Source: Phallusia fumigata (lineage: Eukaryota > Chordata > Ascidiacea > Phlebobranchia > Ascidiidae). Taken from it: a DNA stretch of 37,293 nucleotides. The notes beneath the pieces were generated by a model. That model was not told where the DNA came from. It did not search any database and saw nothing but the letters and a program-made list of their open reading frames with translations. The position numbers and the translations under genes are program-made. Where the stretch lies: NCBI GenBank assembly GCA_008931825.1, contig QXVZ01024691.1, positions 1 through 37,293 on the forward strand. The letters run 5' to 3'. This document shows positions 29,401-37,245 of the stretch, piece after piece (position 1 is the first letter of the stretch; every line of letters begins with the position of its first letter).

Positions 29401-32400
29401 ACTACTAATATGTCACATGGGTGTTTCGTAATCCAGCATACTCAAACAAGCCTGATGGGTGATCGCAATTTAGTTTTAAAAACTCTTATTCACAAACACC
29501 ACAGAAGCTGTACTTGCAACCAACAATAACCCCTCGATTTTTATATTTTCCCCAGTTACGCCAGGGGTCGAACAAAAAACTCCCCCGTTGCCGGGACAGT
29601 CACCCACCGCGGCCCCAGCCCTTTCCTCACCAGGTGTACAGAATCGACCCCATCCAGTTTCACCCCACTTGACGTCCCCGAGGTTACTCAGTGCCCCAGT
29701 GGGTAACCTTTCCTCACCCACTATTCGCCACACGCAGCCAGCTTACGTTGTGCAGACGAAGCAAGAGACAGCTCCAACCATTCAACAAAATACACAGGTA
29801 CAAACCTTAAATACAGTGAGATGCAGTGTTTCAATTACATTTTTTTACTCAGTGCTTCTATAACCTTTTTAACTCGCGGCCCAGTGTGCTATTTTCCGCA
29901 GCCCCTAACATATGTATGTAAAAGACTAAAATTAATCATCACATTCTTTGCTACAAAATGATATTCGAAAAAAGATTTCCTTTTGTTTTGTATCATTTCA
30001 GCTTAGCAGGCTAAATACTGCGATTCGCTGTTTTAGCCTGAGCCATGCTTGCCAAAATTCATATATGTTGGGTAAAAGGGTCGTTTATCCATGCTGTGTG
30101 GTACTTCCAATACTCATTTAAAAATCTTATTACCATGCACTTGATATTGAACTTGTTTCAATTTTTTTGCTTAGCAACAACCGCCAACTGCTCAGTCACT
30201 CCAATCACCGTCTGTAGCGAAGCAACACCCTCGAGTTCCTCCGCAGACAGCTGTCATCACCCCCGTTCAGAAACCACCAGGTAATAAATAAAACTTTCGC
30301 CTACGTGTCATGACATTTATTGTTACCACGCTCTCCGTTTGTTGTCTAGAACAAATCCTTTAACAGTCACAGCTACTCTTTAGTTTTACGGTTGACTAGA
30401 TTTTGTTGATGAAAGCTTCTTTTGTTTTGGCAACTTGTGTTGTTTACTTTACCAAGAACCCTCAAAACGGCATAGGATCGTTACACGTAAACAGAAAATG
30501 TATCCTACTTCTGTTTTTGTCAGAAACAGCACCGGAACCTACCAGACAACAACCATCGCAAACCACGCACACAACCAGCCAACCACCGCAAAGACCAAGC
30601 AACAGCCAGTCAATGCAATTCCAACCAACGGCAGTGTCGGCCCAACAATACAGACCAATGGTTGCTTATCAATCGGTAAGCATGCTGATATGTTGGTTCC
30701 GTTACTGTGGGTCTTTAGCGTGTCCCACAGTCCTTTTTCCGGTAACCTTATCGTCTTTTTAATTTAACCCAGGTACCGGGCCAACAACCTCGCCATCTAC
30801 CGCCCAGTGGACCAACGGACCCAGTCACCACCACGGTCATGGCAAAGAGCGACCCGAAGTCTATGCAGCAAATGCAAATACCATCATACCTTTACCACCA
30901 GCAAGGTAAACTGATTATATGCACACATACATATAACAGCTGGACTATTGGGAGAGCAAGCACCTATTTTGCTTTTTGTTTGTAGGTCTGCAACCGATGC
31001 TTTATCAAAAGTTTCCCATCGCTCCAGGGGTTACCTTCCCCCGTTCTCCTTTCGGATACATGCCGGGCATGCATATACCCATTGGGTTTCCCCCTCAAAC
31101 TTCCAGGCCCCCAAGCTCAGGGGAGCAACCCCGATCATTTGCCCCACCGCNTATAACAGCTGGACTATTGGGAGAGCAAGCACCTATTTTGCTTTTTGTT
31201 TGTAGGTCTGCAACCGATGCTTTATCAAAAGTTTCCCATCGCTCCAGGGGTTACCTTCCCCCGTTCTCCTTTCGGATACATGCCGGGCATGCATATACCC
31301 ATTGGGTTTCCCCCTCAAACTTCCAGGCCCCCAAGCTCAGGGGAGCAACCCCGATCATTTGCCCCACCGCACCCCCAGTTCACCCAATCTCATGGGCCTC
31401 CATCGCAGCCCCAGGCCCAGTCGCCCCAGGTTGAGAAAGCTGCACCCCAGACACCAACTAGTAAAGGGCGAGCCACCCCGGGCACCCCTAAGCCCCCCAC
31501 TACGCCTCAATCGCCCCATGTTCCATCAAGCCCTTCAGCACTGGGAATTCCTCCACAGCAAATGGCTTTTGGGGCTGGGAGAGCTCCTGAACAAAGACCA
31601 AGTTTGCACGAAGTGTCAAACAGATCAGCCAGCAATCAACAAGATGCTTCAGCTTTAGTTGCGAAGCACTTTCAAATGTCAGGTAGGTTAATTTCTGAAT
31701 TCAGACTTCCCGGCTTCATTGAAGGTAATCTTGTGCGTTTGTTGTTTTGTCAGGATTTCCGTCGGCTTCGCCGCATCGACATCCAAGTCAAATGAGCACC
31801 CCCTTTCAGGCCCGACCCGGCATGCCTGGTAGGTTTTGTTGGTGTTTTGGCATTTAGATTTTGCTTTGGTTTTGCAGTTTGCTAAGTCTTTCTGCTCACA
31901 TTTTCATTAGTGTAAGTCACCTTATCGTATTGCAAACCACTTTGTTCTTTGTAGCTGGTTTTGCATCTCCAATGTACCGACCTGAAATGGGAGCACCACC
32001 ATTCTCGCATCATCTTCCAGCACAATCGCAACAACCGTCCAGTCAAACCAGGCCGCCGACTTCTGGTCATTTCTACCCGCCAACTGAACAGCAACCACCC
32101 TCGCAGCCCCCAAAACCACCAGTGGAGACNCTTCCAGCACAATCGCAACAACCGTCCAGTCAAACCAGGCCGCCGACTTCTGGTCATTTCTACCCGCCAA
32201 CTGAACAGCAACCACCCTCGCAGCCCCCAAAACCACCAGTGGAGACACACCATCCCTCTATGTACCACCCGGCACCAAACACACGTACCAGTGCACCGGA
32301 ACCACCCATGCACCATCAACAACAATTGCAGCACCATCCCCGGGCGCCGTTGCACCATTCCTACCAACAGCCACCACCCCATCAGGACCAACTGCACCAT

Positions 32401-33936
32401 CCGCAGTCGCCACATCTCCAGCAACTCAATCACCCACCGCGCCAGCACGCACCACCACAGCAAACCATGTACCATCCCCCGACGCAACCATTACGACAAC
32501 GCTCAATGCCACCGGCGGAACAACCCCACGTCCAGACGCCTCCGTACCAACCTCCACCTGAAGCTGCACCACCGAACCAACAACCACATCATGTCTCTCG
32601 TTCGGAACCAGCTCCACCGCCACAGGAGCAAGAAAAAGAGGCACAGGCGTCATTGGAAAATTTGTTTACGGTGCGTTGGATAATTGTAGGTTTGCGGGCA
32701 AACGTGGAAAGGGGATTCTTTCCTGTGAGCTTTTCCCTCCTATATCGCTTGTTAGCGTGGATCTAAATGTCAAAGTACTTACTGTTGCTATTTTTGACTA
32801 ACGCGGTAAGTCGTTTATCTAAAAACCATTTATGTGACCTACAGCGCTATCCAGTCATTTGGCAAGGCAAGGTGGCAATCAAGATGGAGTTTGCTGCCGT
32901 GCAAATTCACTATGTTTGTGGGAACCTAGAACTGGCGAATACCGGCTTACCAAAGCATGTCGAGGATGAGAGTGGGCTGTGTGTGCTGAGAATCGCCCGT
33001 CGAATGCGGTTGTACCCGGCGCAGTTGGAGACTCTGTCATCCCGAATGGCCGTAAGCGTTGCCTCCGGATTCGTGTTCTTTTTGTTTTTACTTAATTTTC
33101 ACCACGGTTTTTTCGTTGTTGACTGACTTTTGACATTGATTTGCAGACGGAAAGCGAGTTTTGCATGCTTCTAGCGCTACCTTGTGGGCGCGATAAGGAG
33201 GACATTGTTCGTCAGACGAACCAACTCAGCACAAGCTTTATCAAGTACATGAAGGATAAGGAGGTGGCTGGCATTGCTGAGAGTCAAGTCGCCGCTTTTG
33301 GGCAACAGGTTTGTAGAACTTGCTGCAGATAAACTGATGTGTGGCATAACACGCTCCTACTTGCCACACGGTTCCGATTCAAGCCCATTAAATTGGAACT
33401 TGGTAATTCCTATGAGTGGTTGCTCAAACCTTATGCTGCCGTGAGGGCGTGCGAACAGTCTGTTCCTGTTCCAGTGCCGCTTTCATTTGCACGGGAATGT
33501 TTCTGACATCGAGTTGCACTCTGCAGATGGCATTAATCAAATGTCAATATCCTAAGTATTATTTCCTGGACACGACACGGCACAGCGCACAGCAATGCTT
33601 TTCTGGCGTGTGGACAAGTTGCAGAAAAATGATTGTGCTTGCCACGATACAGCAAGAAGTTAGATTGGTCTGTGTTTAACATCCCTGGCTTAGGCATATG
33701 CATCCAGATGTAACTAAATAGTTTGGAATCATAGTTAACACATATTAACGTTGCCAATAAATGCGCTGTAGCGAAAACACAGACGTAACTTTTTTTGTCC
33801 TTCACAGCAACGAATTCTCCACATTTTTCCTCCTTGCGATTTCACCAGCGGTTATCTCCAGCAGAGGGCGCCCGATCTACTTTCGAACGTCGCCGATATT
33901 CAGCACCTGCTTATCGTCATCACCCCACCCGCGTGA
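11429..33936 (+). CDS. SPEN: SPEN / split ends (SHARP, MINT) co-repressor, 30 exons, about 4,300 aa
   Basis: Exons: 11429-11508, 11645-11808, 11896-12010, 13786-13932, 14945-15009, 15300-15365, 15489-15642, 15717-15805, 16629-16829, 17185-17330, 17620-17745, 17831-17925, 18053-18243, 18632-20467, 20680-22414, 22831-23032, 23155-27771 (with gap), 27844-27966, 28186-28327, 28457-29002, 29556-29797, 30175-30280, 30524-30675, 30773-30905, 31206-31682, 31754-31828, 31955-32670, 32845-33051, 33147-33308, 33808-33936. Borders are GT..AG and phases agree except at assembly faults. Order: four RRMs, RS/charged disordered middle, Pro/Gln-rich region, C-terminal SPOC. Four RRMs plus length separate it from RBM15/Spenito (three RRMs). 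SPEN proteins are nuclear scaffolds that bind RNA and recruit NCoR/SMRT-HDAC complexes, acting in Notch target repression and X-chromosome silencing in mammals. Human SPEN has 3,664 aa, so this one is longer. The first in-frame ATG is used and matches the human RETRHLW(V/I)GNLP start. Exon edges in low-complexity parts are predictions. Confidence 0.95.
12011..13785 (+). other. SPEN intron 3, largest intron, no internal gene seen
   Basis: This 1,775-nt intron lies in the linker after RRM1. It contains a run of C near 12,146-12,154 but no exon with matching phase and no structured RNA that I can recognise. Open frames inside it look random. Confidence 0.55.
13933..14944 (+). other. SPEN intron 4 with an A/T hairpin
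   Basis: A 1,012-nt intron. At 14147-14169 there is a short inverted repeat of TTG, ten A, seven T and CAA, which could fold or simply be homopolymer drift. Nothing else stands out. Confidence 0.5.
17243..17453. repeat. Artefactual direct duplication around single N (17352)
   Basis: 17243-17343 is repeated exactly from 17353 (offset 110), covering most of SPEN exon 10 and its donor. The left copy degrades only next to the N (GGAAAAAA versus GAGAAAAC), as expected for a poor read end. This is an unmerged contig overlap rather than a biological exon duplication. Confidence 0.85.
18632..20467 (+). other. SPEN: SPEN exon 14: RS/Tyr/Pro-rich disordered segment
   Basis: This long exon completes a Gly codon shared with exon 13, and its frame stays open to the donor at 20468. 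It is rich in Arg, Ser, Asp and Tyr (PPSYDPDYSDYSRREHGRDY, SRHSPGRILRRSRSNSPR), then Ser/Lys/Glu. This matches the low-complexity region after RRM4 of vertebrate SPEN (SRDR/YYES-type sequence). It carries an in-frame 39-codon artefactual duplication at 19415. Confidence 0.85.
19299..19531. repeat. Artefactual in-frame duplication around single N (19415)
   Basis: The 116 bp at 19299-19414 are repeated at 19416-19531. With the N the offset is 117 bp, exactly 39 codons, so the reading frame hides the error. The true protein should contain one copy. Confidence 0.85.
20680..22414 (+). other. SPEN: SPEN exon 15: acidic/charged middle with conserved SYRKQME motif
   Basis: The exon completes a codon from exon 14 and stays open for about 578 codons. 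It contains an acidic tract, a Leu/Glu-rich helix (LTELEKEKLHLEQLLSKLDS), and SKSYRKQMEAQRLKEQKRKE. SYRKQME (codons at 21732-21752) also occurs in the middle of human SPEN (TQSYRKQMEQSRRK), a marker of orthology outside the folded domains. The helix after it is Lys/Glu/Arg-rich and may be coiled coil. Confidence 0.85.
22510..22675. repeat. Inverted repeat with tRNA box A-like ends in SPEN intron 15
   Basis: The left end reads TAGTGGTAAAGCGTCAGCC (TGGTAAAGCG at 22518-22527). The right end is its inverted counterpart, CTGACTGGCGCTTTACCAAT (CGCTTTACCA at 22660-22669). The arms match over about 14 of 15 bases, then more weakly. The arm resembles a tRNA-type box A, as in tRNA-derived SINEs. No clear box B is visible. 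It may be two head-to-head SINE fragments or a small MITE. Confidence 0.5.
23155..27771 (+). other. SPEN: SPEN exon 17: giant Lys/Ser/Glu-rich exon, interrupted by gap
   Basis: It starts after TTTGTTTCAG and reads PLGKKELETLKAELETMRNQ, then acidic, then long Lys/Ser/Pro-rich sequence. The frame shifts at N 23305 and is unknown across 24718-25479. After the gap come more Lys/Ser-rich sequence, a basic helix (SAMERFQLQHERRRKNLEQQ) and EIELAAAVSSIEGLFDDF (27331-27378), resembling the ELAAAIGSIINDI segment of human SPEN. It ends KPVYE before a GT at 27772. Confidence 0.82.
24718..25479. other. Assembly gap (762 N) in SPEN exon 17
   Basis: A run of 762 N separates two parts of the same Lys/Ser-rich coding segment. 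The left part reads in the frame where codons start at multiples of 3. The right part is one base later, so the written gap length cannot be exact unless introns are hidden in it. Confidence 0.98.
30932..31370. repeat. Artefactual direct duplication around single N (31151)
   Basis: The 219 bp at 30932-31150 recur exactly at 31152-31370. They include intron 24 end, the acceptor, and the first 165 nt of SPEN exon 25. Because the acceptor is also duplicated, a naive model would give two tandem exons. Confidence 0.88.
32014..32246. repeat. Artefactual in-frame duplication around single N (32130)
   Basis: The 116 bp at 32014-32129 recur at 32131-32246. With the N this is 117 bp or 39 codons, so the frame is preserved inside SPEN exon 27. 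The protein would carry a false tandem repeat of LPAQSQQPSSQTRPPTSGHF and following residues. Confidence 0.85.
32845..33936 (+). other. SPEN: SPEN exons 28-30: C-terminal SPOC domain
   Basis: Three phase-0 exons encode the SPOC domain: RYPVIWQGKVAIKMEFAAVQ, RIARRMRLYPAQLETLSSRM, FCMLLALPCGRDKEDIVRQT, FIKYMKDKEVAGI, and QRILHIFPPCDFTSGYLQQR ending HLLIVITPPA and TGA (33934-33936). In human SHARP, K3516, R3552, R3554 and Y3602 bind the phosphoserine motif of SMRT/NCoR. By alignment the K in AIKMEF, both R in RRMRLY and the Y in IKYMKD are all kept. This domain is the strongest single piece of evidence for SPEN identity. Confidence 0.95.
33366..33655. repeat. Dispersed repeat, partial copy A (in SPEN intron 29)
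   Basis: This segment of the last SPEN intron aligns, with roughly two-thirds of bases matching by eye, to 36690-37000. Shared blocks include GAGTGGTTGCTCA, GCTTAC/TGCAGATTGGCATT-like sequence, CCTAAGTAT.ATTTCCT, GACACGACA and TGGACAAGTTG. No tRNA-like or coding signature is evident, and no class is assigned. Confidence 0.65.
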
Positions 33937-34462
33937 CGTATCCGTTGTGACGAAACCGACAATTTGTTCTTGCTTGTTTTGTTTTTCAACGCTTCTGTTC
34001 CATGTCTTATTTAACTCGCAGCGTCGTCGTTTCTGGCCAAGGTGTTCGTCAGGCGAATTGAAACGTGTTCGAGCCTAATTGAAAAATCGTGGGTTTTCGT
34101 TTGCTTGAGCGCGTTCCCTTATTATTCCAAGTTATTGGATCACACACTACTGGATTTGAGTCTTTGTCACCAAGTATACCGCAATACTGGTCGTATTCAA
34201 GAAATTCGAAAAAATCTCCCTAGCGGACAAACGAGAAAACCACTGTGCTGGGGTGCTGCTGACGTCATCAATGTCATACCTCACTTAATGACGTCTGAAT
34301 TTCCACGTGACCAACACCTCGCTTTGTTGTAAGCTTGTACCACGCATTAGGGTTTGATGGCAGCGATTTTATATTGGAAGGTGTCTCGGCTCTCTTCTCC
34401 GTCACAATAAACCACGTGTTTTGACCGCGACTTGTGATTGGATATTTGCTACGACGTCGCAC
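33937..34462. other. SPEN 3' flank carrying repeat copy B
   Basis: After the SPEN stop there is no early AATAAA. The first canonical one is at 34406-34411, which would give a 3'UTR of about 490 nt. From about 34,055 the sequence is related to the repeat at the right end of the window, including CCACTGTG, TTCCACGTGAC and CCACGTGTTTTGA. It also contains a CRE palindrome TGACGTCA (34260-34267), a CACGTG E-box (34413-34418) and an inverted CCAAT (TGATTGG, about 34435). It may serve both as SPEN 3' end and as a promoter. Confidence 0.45.
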
Positions 34463-34465
34463 GAT
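34055..34465. repeat. Dispersed repeat, copy B with internal deletion
   Basis: 34060-34105 aligns to 36610-36655 (AACGTGTTC, ATTG.AAAAT.G.GG). 34150-34450 aligns to about 36988-37218 (CTGGATT..AGT, CACCAA, AACCACTGTG, CACAAT..ACCACGTGTTTTGA, CTGATTGGATAT-like). The central part present in the right-hand copy is absent here but is found as copy A in SPEN intron 29. Confidence 0.6.
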
Positions 34466-34582
34466 GTCTGGATTCGGTAGATCAAAAGAGATTCAGGGAC
34501 AGGCGACCAGTTTTTTAGATAAGGCACATAAACTTGGATCTCTCTGTAAATCTGGCAATGTGAAGAAATTTGACAGATATTA
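34463..34582 (+). CDS. Hypothetical short ORF (39 codons) downstream of SPEN
   Basis: ATG at 34463 opens MSGFGRSKEIQGQATSFLDK and continues AHKLGSLCKSGN before a TAA at 34580-34582. Two potential donors (GTAAAT near 34546, GTGAAG near 34559) could make it a first exon. CACGTG, an inverted CCAAT and a CRE lie within 210 bp upstream. The composition looks protein-like, but I do not recognise it and cannot join it in phase to later segments with confidence. Confidence 0.22.
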
Positions 34583-34682
34583 ATGTCACACTATTCACTA
34601 TTCACAGATGATAATGTTGACAAATCTTACAGTAGCAGTGGGATATATTTCAAATGGTGACACGTGGGGGACGATTTGATTG

Positions 34683-34997
34683 TTACGCGAAAGGAAGGCA
34701 ACATATTAAATGTCAAATTTCCCTATCATTGTTTCCTTGATGCTGTCCAGTCCATCGCTGTGCACTTTTACGGCGTTTGGACAAATCAGTTGAAATAGAT
34801 TTGGTGTTCAGCAAAACGGCGAAATTGGAATAACATTAACTGCGTATATCTACTGTTCTATGGGTTATCATNAATACTAACCGGATGTTCCACTTCTTGA
34901 AAGCAAAAAGTCTTTTGCATTCAGCTACGGAGCAAGAAAGGAAGGCAACGTGTTAAATATCAAATTTCCCTATCACTGTTTCCTTGAAGCTTGCAGC
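34683..34997 (+). repeat. Diverged direct repeat, possibly a duplicated exon
   Basis: 34686-34738 and 34934-34986 align without gaps with few mismatches. In one shared frame they read KEGNILNVKFPYHCFLDA and KEGNVLNIKFPYHCFLEA. The differences are I/V, V/I, D/E and a silent His codon, a pattern typical of coding constraint. The second copy follows a good acceptor (TTTTGCATTCAG, ending about 34922). The protein is not recognised. Alternative: diverged haplotypes or repeats left side by side near the N at 34872. Confidence 0.35.
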
Positions 34998-35407
34998 ACA
35001 CTGAAATCAGTCTGTGTATTTCTTATTGCGAGTAAAAAAATCGATTTCGCCAAAGAAATGGCATCATCAGTTCTGAACAATATGTAACATATATAAATAA
35101 TGTCAAAGTATCAAAAGTAAAANGTTTTAAACGCAACGTCGCCATTAATGGCTGTATGCTTTAAAAGTTAAAAACAATCGTTGTGGTTTTGATAACATCT
35201 TCAGCGCTTGGATCAAACTATATTAAGTTTTTGAAACGTTAACGCAGCAGATGTTTTTGAAAGTTTATGTAAGGGGTCTGGAAGTAATTAAATTAACTTG
35301 CCACTTTGTCAATCCAGCTTTTCACGCCATATTTCCCACAGCCTAGCATGTTGGCACAATATCAATTCAGGACCACGCGGAGGAAATTGGGAACGGTCGC
35401 TTGCATT

Positions 35408-35413
35408 TATAAA
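35408..35413 (+). promoter_or_regulatory. TATA-like box upstream of the secreted-peptide gene
   Basis: TATAAA lies about 120 nt before the ATG at 35535. If functional, transcription would start near 35440. A competing view is that the acceptor ending at 35493 receives a spliced leader or a 5'UTR exon. Confidence 0.25.
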
Positions 35414-35534
35414 TCGCAAATGCTGAGAGTAAATTTAGCTTGTCTTTATATGGCAGTGGTTGGCGTAAGATTAAAAATAACTTTTTTGTCCAGTTACTAA
35501 CTATAGTCACGATACAATTAGAGATAACTGGAAA

Positions 35535-36032
35535 ATGAACAAGTGCACATTCTTGATTTTGGTCCTGTGCGCTTTGTGCCTAACAAGCACAACAATGGTG
35601 GAAGGTCGCAGACGCGGCGGTGAAGAGAGTAAGTAAATATGTATATTTAGTTCTAACCTGTACAGGCTCCAACATAACTTGCAATTCTATCGAATCATTT
35701 TGTTTTTTCGACTTTGGGGAAATGGGTGACTCCTAATTTGGTTCAGGTTTTACTGAGTTGGGTCAATGCCTTTTTAAGTCTAGCACAGCGAAGTACAATT
35801 AAAGAGACGGGATCAAAAATCGCAGACTTGTGCGCACTGACTGTCAAGTTGGTCGAACTTGTCTCAAACACATTGGTGTGTGCTTGCTTTCATTTTTTCA
35901 TTTAGCATGTACGCTCCTCTTTGTGAACCTACGTGTTTTCCAGAGAAAGATTCCGAAACGCAACGGCGAATGTTCGATGAGTGGATAGAACGCATGAGAA
36001 ACGAACATCCAGATTTCTTCGAATTTGTGTAA
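35535..36032 (+). CDS. Small secreted peptide precursor, 60 aa, two exons
   Basis: Exon 35535-35628 encodes MNKCTFLILVLCALCLTSTT then MVEGRRRGGEE. The intron 35629-35943 has GTAAGT and TTTTCCAG borders. Exon 35944-36032 encodes KKDSETQRRMFDEWIERMRN then EHPDFFEFV and TAA. Codon phase matches. The first 24 or so residues form a clear signal peptide (short basic start, Leu-rich core, small residues before VEG). The remaining 36 or so residues are highly charged, lack Cys, begin with RRR, contain an amphipathic stretch (SETQRRMFDEWIERMRNEH), and end with an aromatic tail. AATAAA at 36050-36055 follows the stop closely, supporting a real transcript end. I do not recognise the family. It could be a peptide hormone, antimicrobial or other secreted factor. 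Confidence 0.72.
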
Positions 36033-36049
36033 AGTTGCAATCTTCAAAC

Positions 36050-36055
36050 AATAAA
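36050..36055 (+). terminator. Poly(A) signal AATAAA of the secreted-peptide gene
   Basis: The canonical hexamer is 18 nt after the TAA at 36030-36032, giving a very short 3'UTR. The close placement supports the two-exon gene model. Confidence 0.6.
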
Positions 36056-36600
36056 AAGATTACCGGCGACTCGCTTGACATTTGTACCTAACATCTAAAA
36101 CCTCGCATTTAATAGGTAGGGTATATAGAGCTACCAAGCAAACGTTTTGAACCCCGTAAAAACATTCGTGTATCCTGGGTTTTTTTTACTTGTGAAAATA
36201 GGGAAAAGATGAAACAATAGGTTAAAAACAAACTGGCTTGAATAATACCTTTTGGGGCGCGTAAAGGTTAAAGGCAAAACAATTTGGCTTGCTCGTCCAA
36301 CTTATTATAGCGCTGTAGGGGTCGTAAGAGTTATAGTTGGTTACCAAGTCAGTCTGTGCGCACATTCATGCAGTCATCAAGTGGCAGTGCGGTGTCTAAA
36401 TGTAAAAAGATTGCAGATAACTTTATTATTTGACTTTAAAAACCGAAACCTGGTAGTTGGCAAGATTTGATGCGCTCATACCACAAACAGTTTGGGTTAG
36501 TTTTGGAAAAAGTTAATGGAATTATTTATTTGTCAGATTAGTTTGTGCATATCTTTATGCAGACAGACACGCGCTGTCGTAAATTGATCCAAACAGACTC
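36056..36600. other. Intergenic DNA, nothing recognised
   Basis: AT-rich sequence without supported exons, RNA genes or repeats. The open frame at 36252-36470 lacks splice or protein-like support. Confidence 0.5.
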
Positions 36601-36604
36601 GCCG

Positions 36605-37245
36605 CGTCTGAACGTGTTCATCCCCGATTGGAAAATTGGGGCATTTTGTTCACGTTTACAGATAGTTATAGGATTCTCCCTAGCCGTCATGCTGTTCTGA
36701 TTGAAGCCCGTTGAAACGTTACAATTTCCACGAGTGGTTGCTCATACCTTATTAAGTTGTATGGGCGTGTCAAAGACTTTGGTTGCGCCAGCCAATTGCG
36801 AAAAACTGCAAGCGGTCTGTTCCCACCAATGTGCTTCTATTCTTGTAGGAAATATTCTGACATTGAGTTGCAGCTTACAGTTGGCATTTGTCAAATAACT
36901 TCAACTTCCTAAGTATCATTTCCTTGACACGACATAGCGCGTAGCTTTGCACATCTGGCGTATGGACAAGTTGGACGAAGAAGATGCTGGATTACAGTCA
37001 CCAAATCTTTTTCGCAATATGAGAGTTCCAGAAAGCTCTTCTGTTCGATAAATGAGATAACCACTGTGCCGGGATGCTACCCACGCCATCGATTCGAACA
37101 CACCCTTAATTGCGTCGTTTCCACGTGACTAACAGCTTACGCTTGTCACCTTGTAGGCTATCGCGCATTTGCCGTCACAATACACCACGTGTTTTGATGG
37201 CTACTTCTGATTGGATATTATCTTCGGCAAATTCAGTGAGTCAAT
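36605..37245. repeat. Dispersed repeat, fullest copy
   Basis: This roughly 640-bp segment contains, in one block, sequence related to copy B start (36610-36655), copy A (36690-37000) and copy B end (37000-37240). Conserved landmarks include GAGTGGTTGCTCA, GACATTGAGTTGCA, CCACTGTGC, CACGTGAC and CACCACGTGTTTTGA (CACGTG at 37186-37191). It has no terminal inverted repeat or long ORF that I can see. It is likely an old interspersed element or a duplicated promoter-like region. Confidence 0.55.

Larger units (their letters stand above)
27844..32670 (+). other. SPEN: SPEN exons 18-27: Pro/Gln/His-rich region
   Basis: Ten exons joined in phase encode Pro-, Gln-, Ser- and His-rich sequence (for example PHPVSPHLTSPRLLSAPVGN, MLYQKFPIAPGVTFPRSPFG) up to ASLENLFT just before SPOC. 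The composition matches the Pro-rich C-terminal third of vertebrate SPEN. I do not recognise an RBPJ-interacting segment. Exon 25 is taken from the right-hand copy (31206) of an artefactual duplication. Small exons here are the least certain part of the model. Confidence 0.75.
34583..35534. other. Unassigned DNA with two Ns and a coding-like duplication
   Basis: No complete gene model works here. Two single Ns (34872, 35123) mark contig joins without obvious flanking duplication. Two related segments at about 34683-34750 and 34925-34997 look coding (separate entry). A TATA-like TATAAA lies at 35408-35413, and an acceptor TTTTTTGTCCAG ends at 35493, both just upstream of the secreted-peptide gene. 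Confidence 0.4.

Noticed and set aside
31882-32487. 201-codon reverse-strand open frame rich in Trp/Leu/Met
   Set aside because: Antisense of the CCA/CAC-rich Pro/His SPEN exon 27; composition is a by-product.
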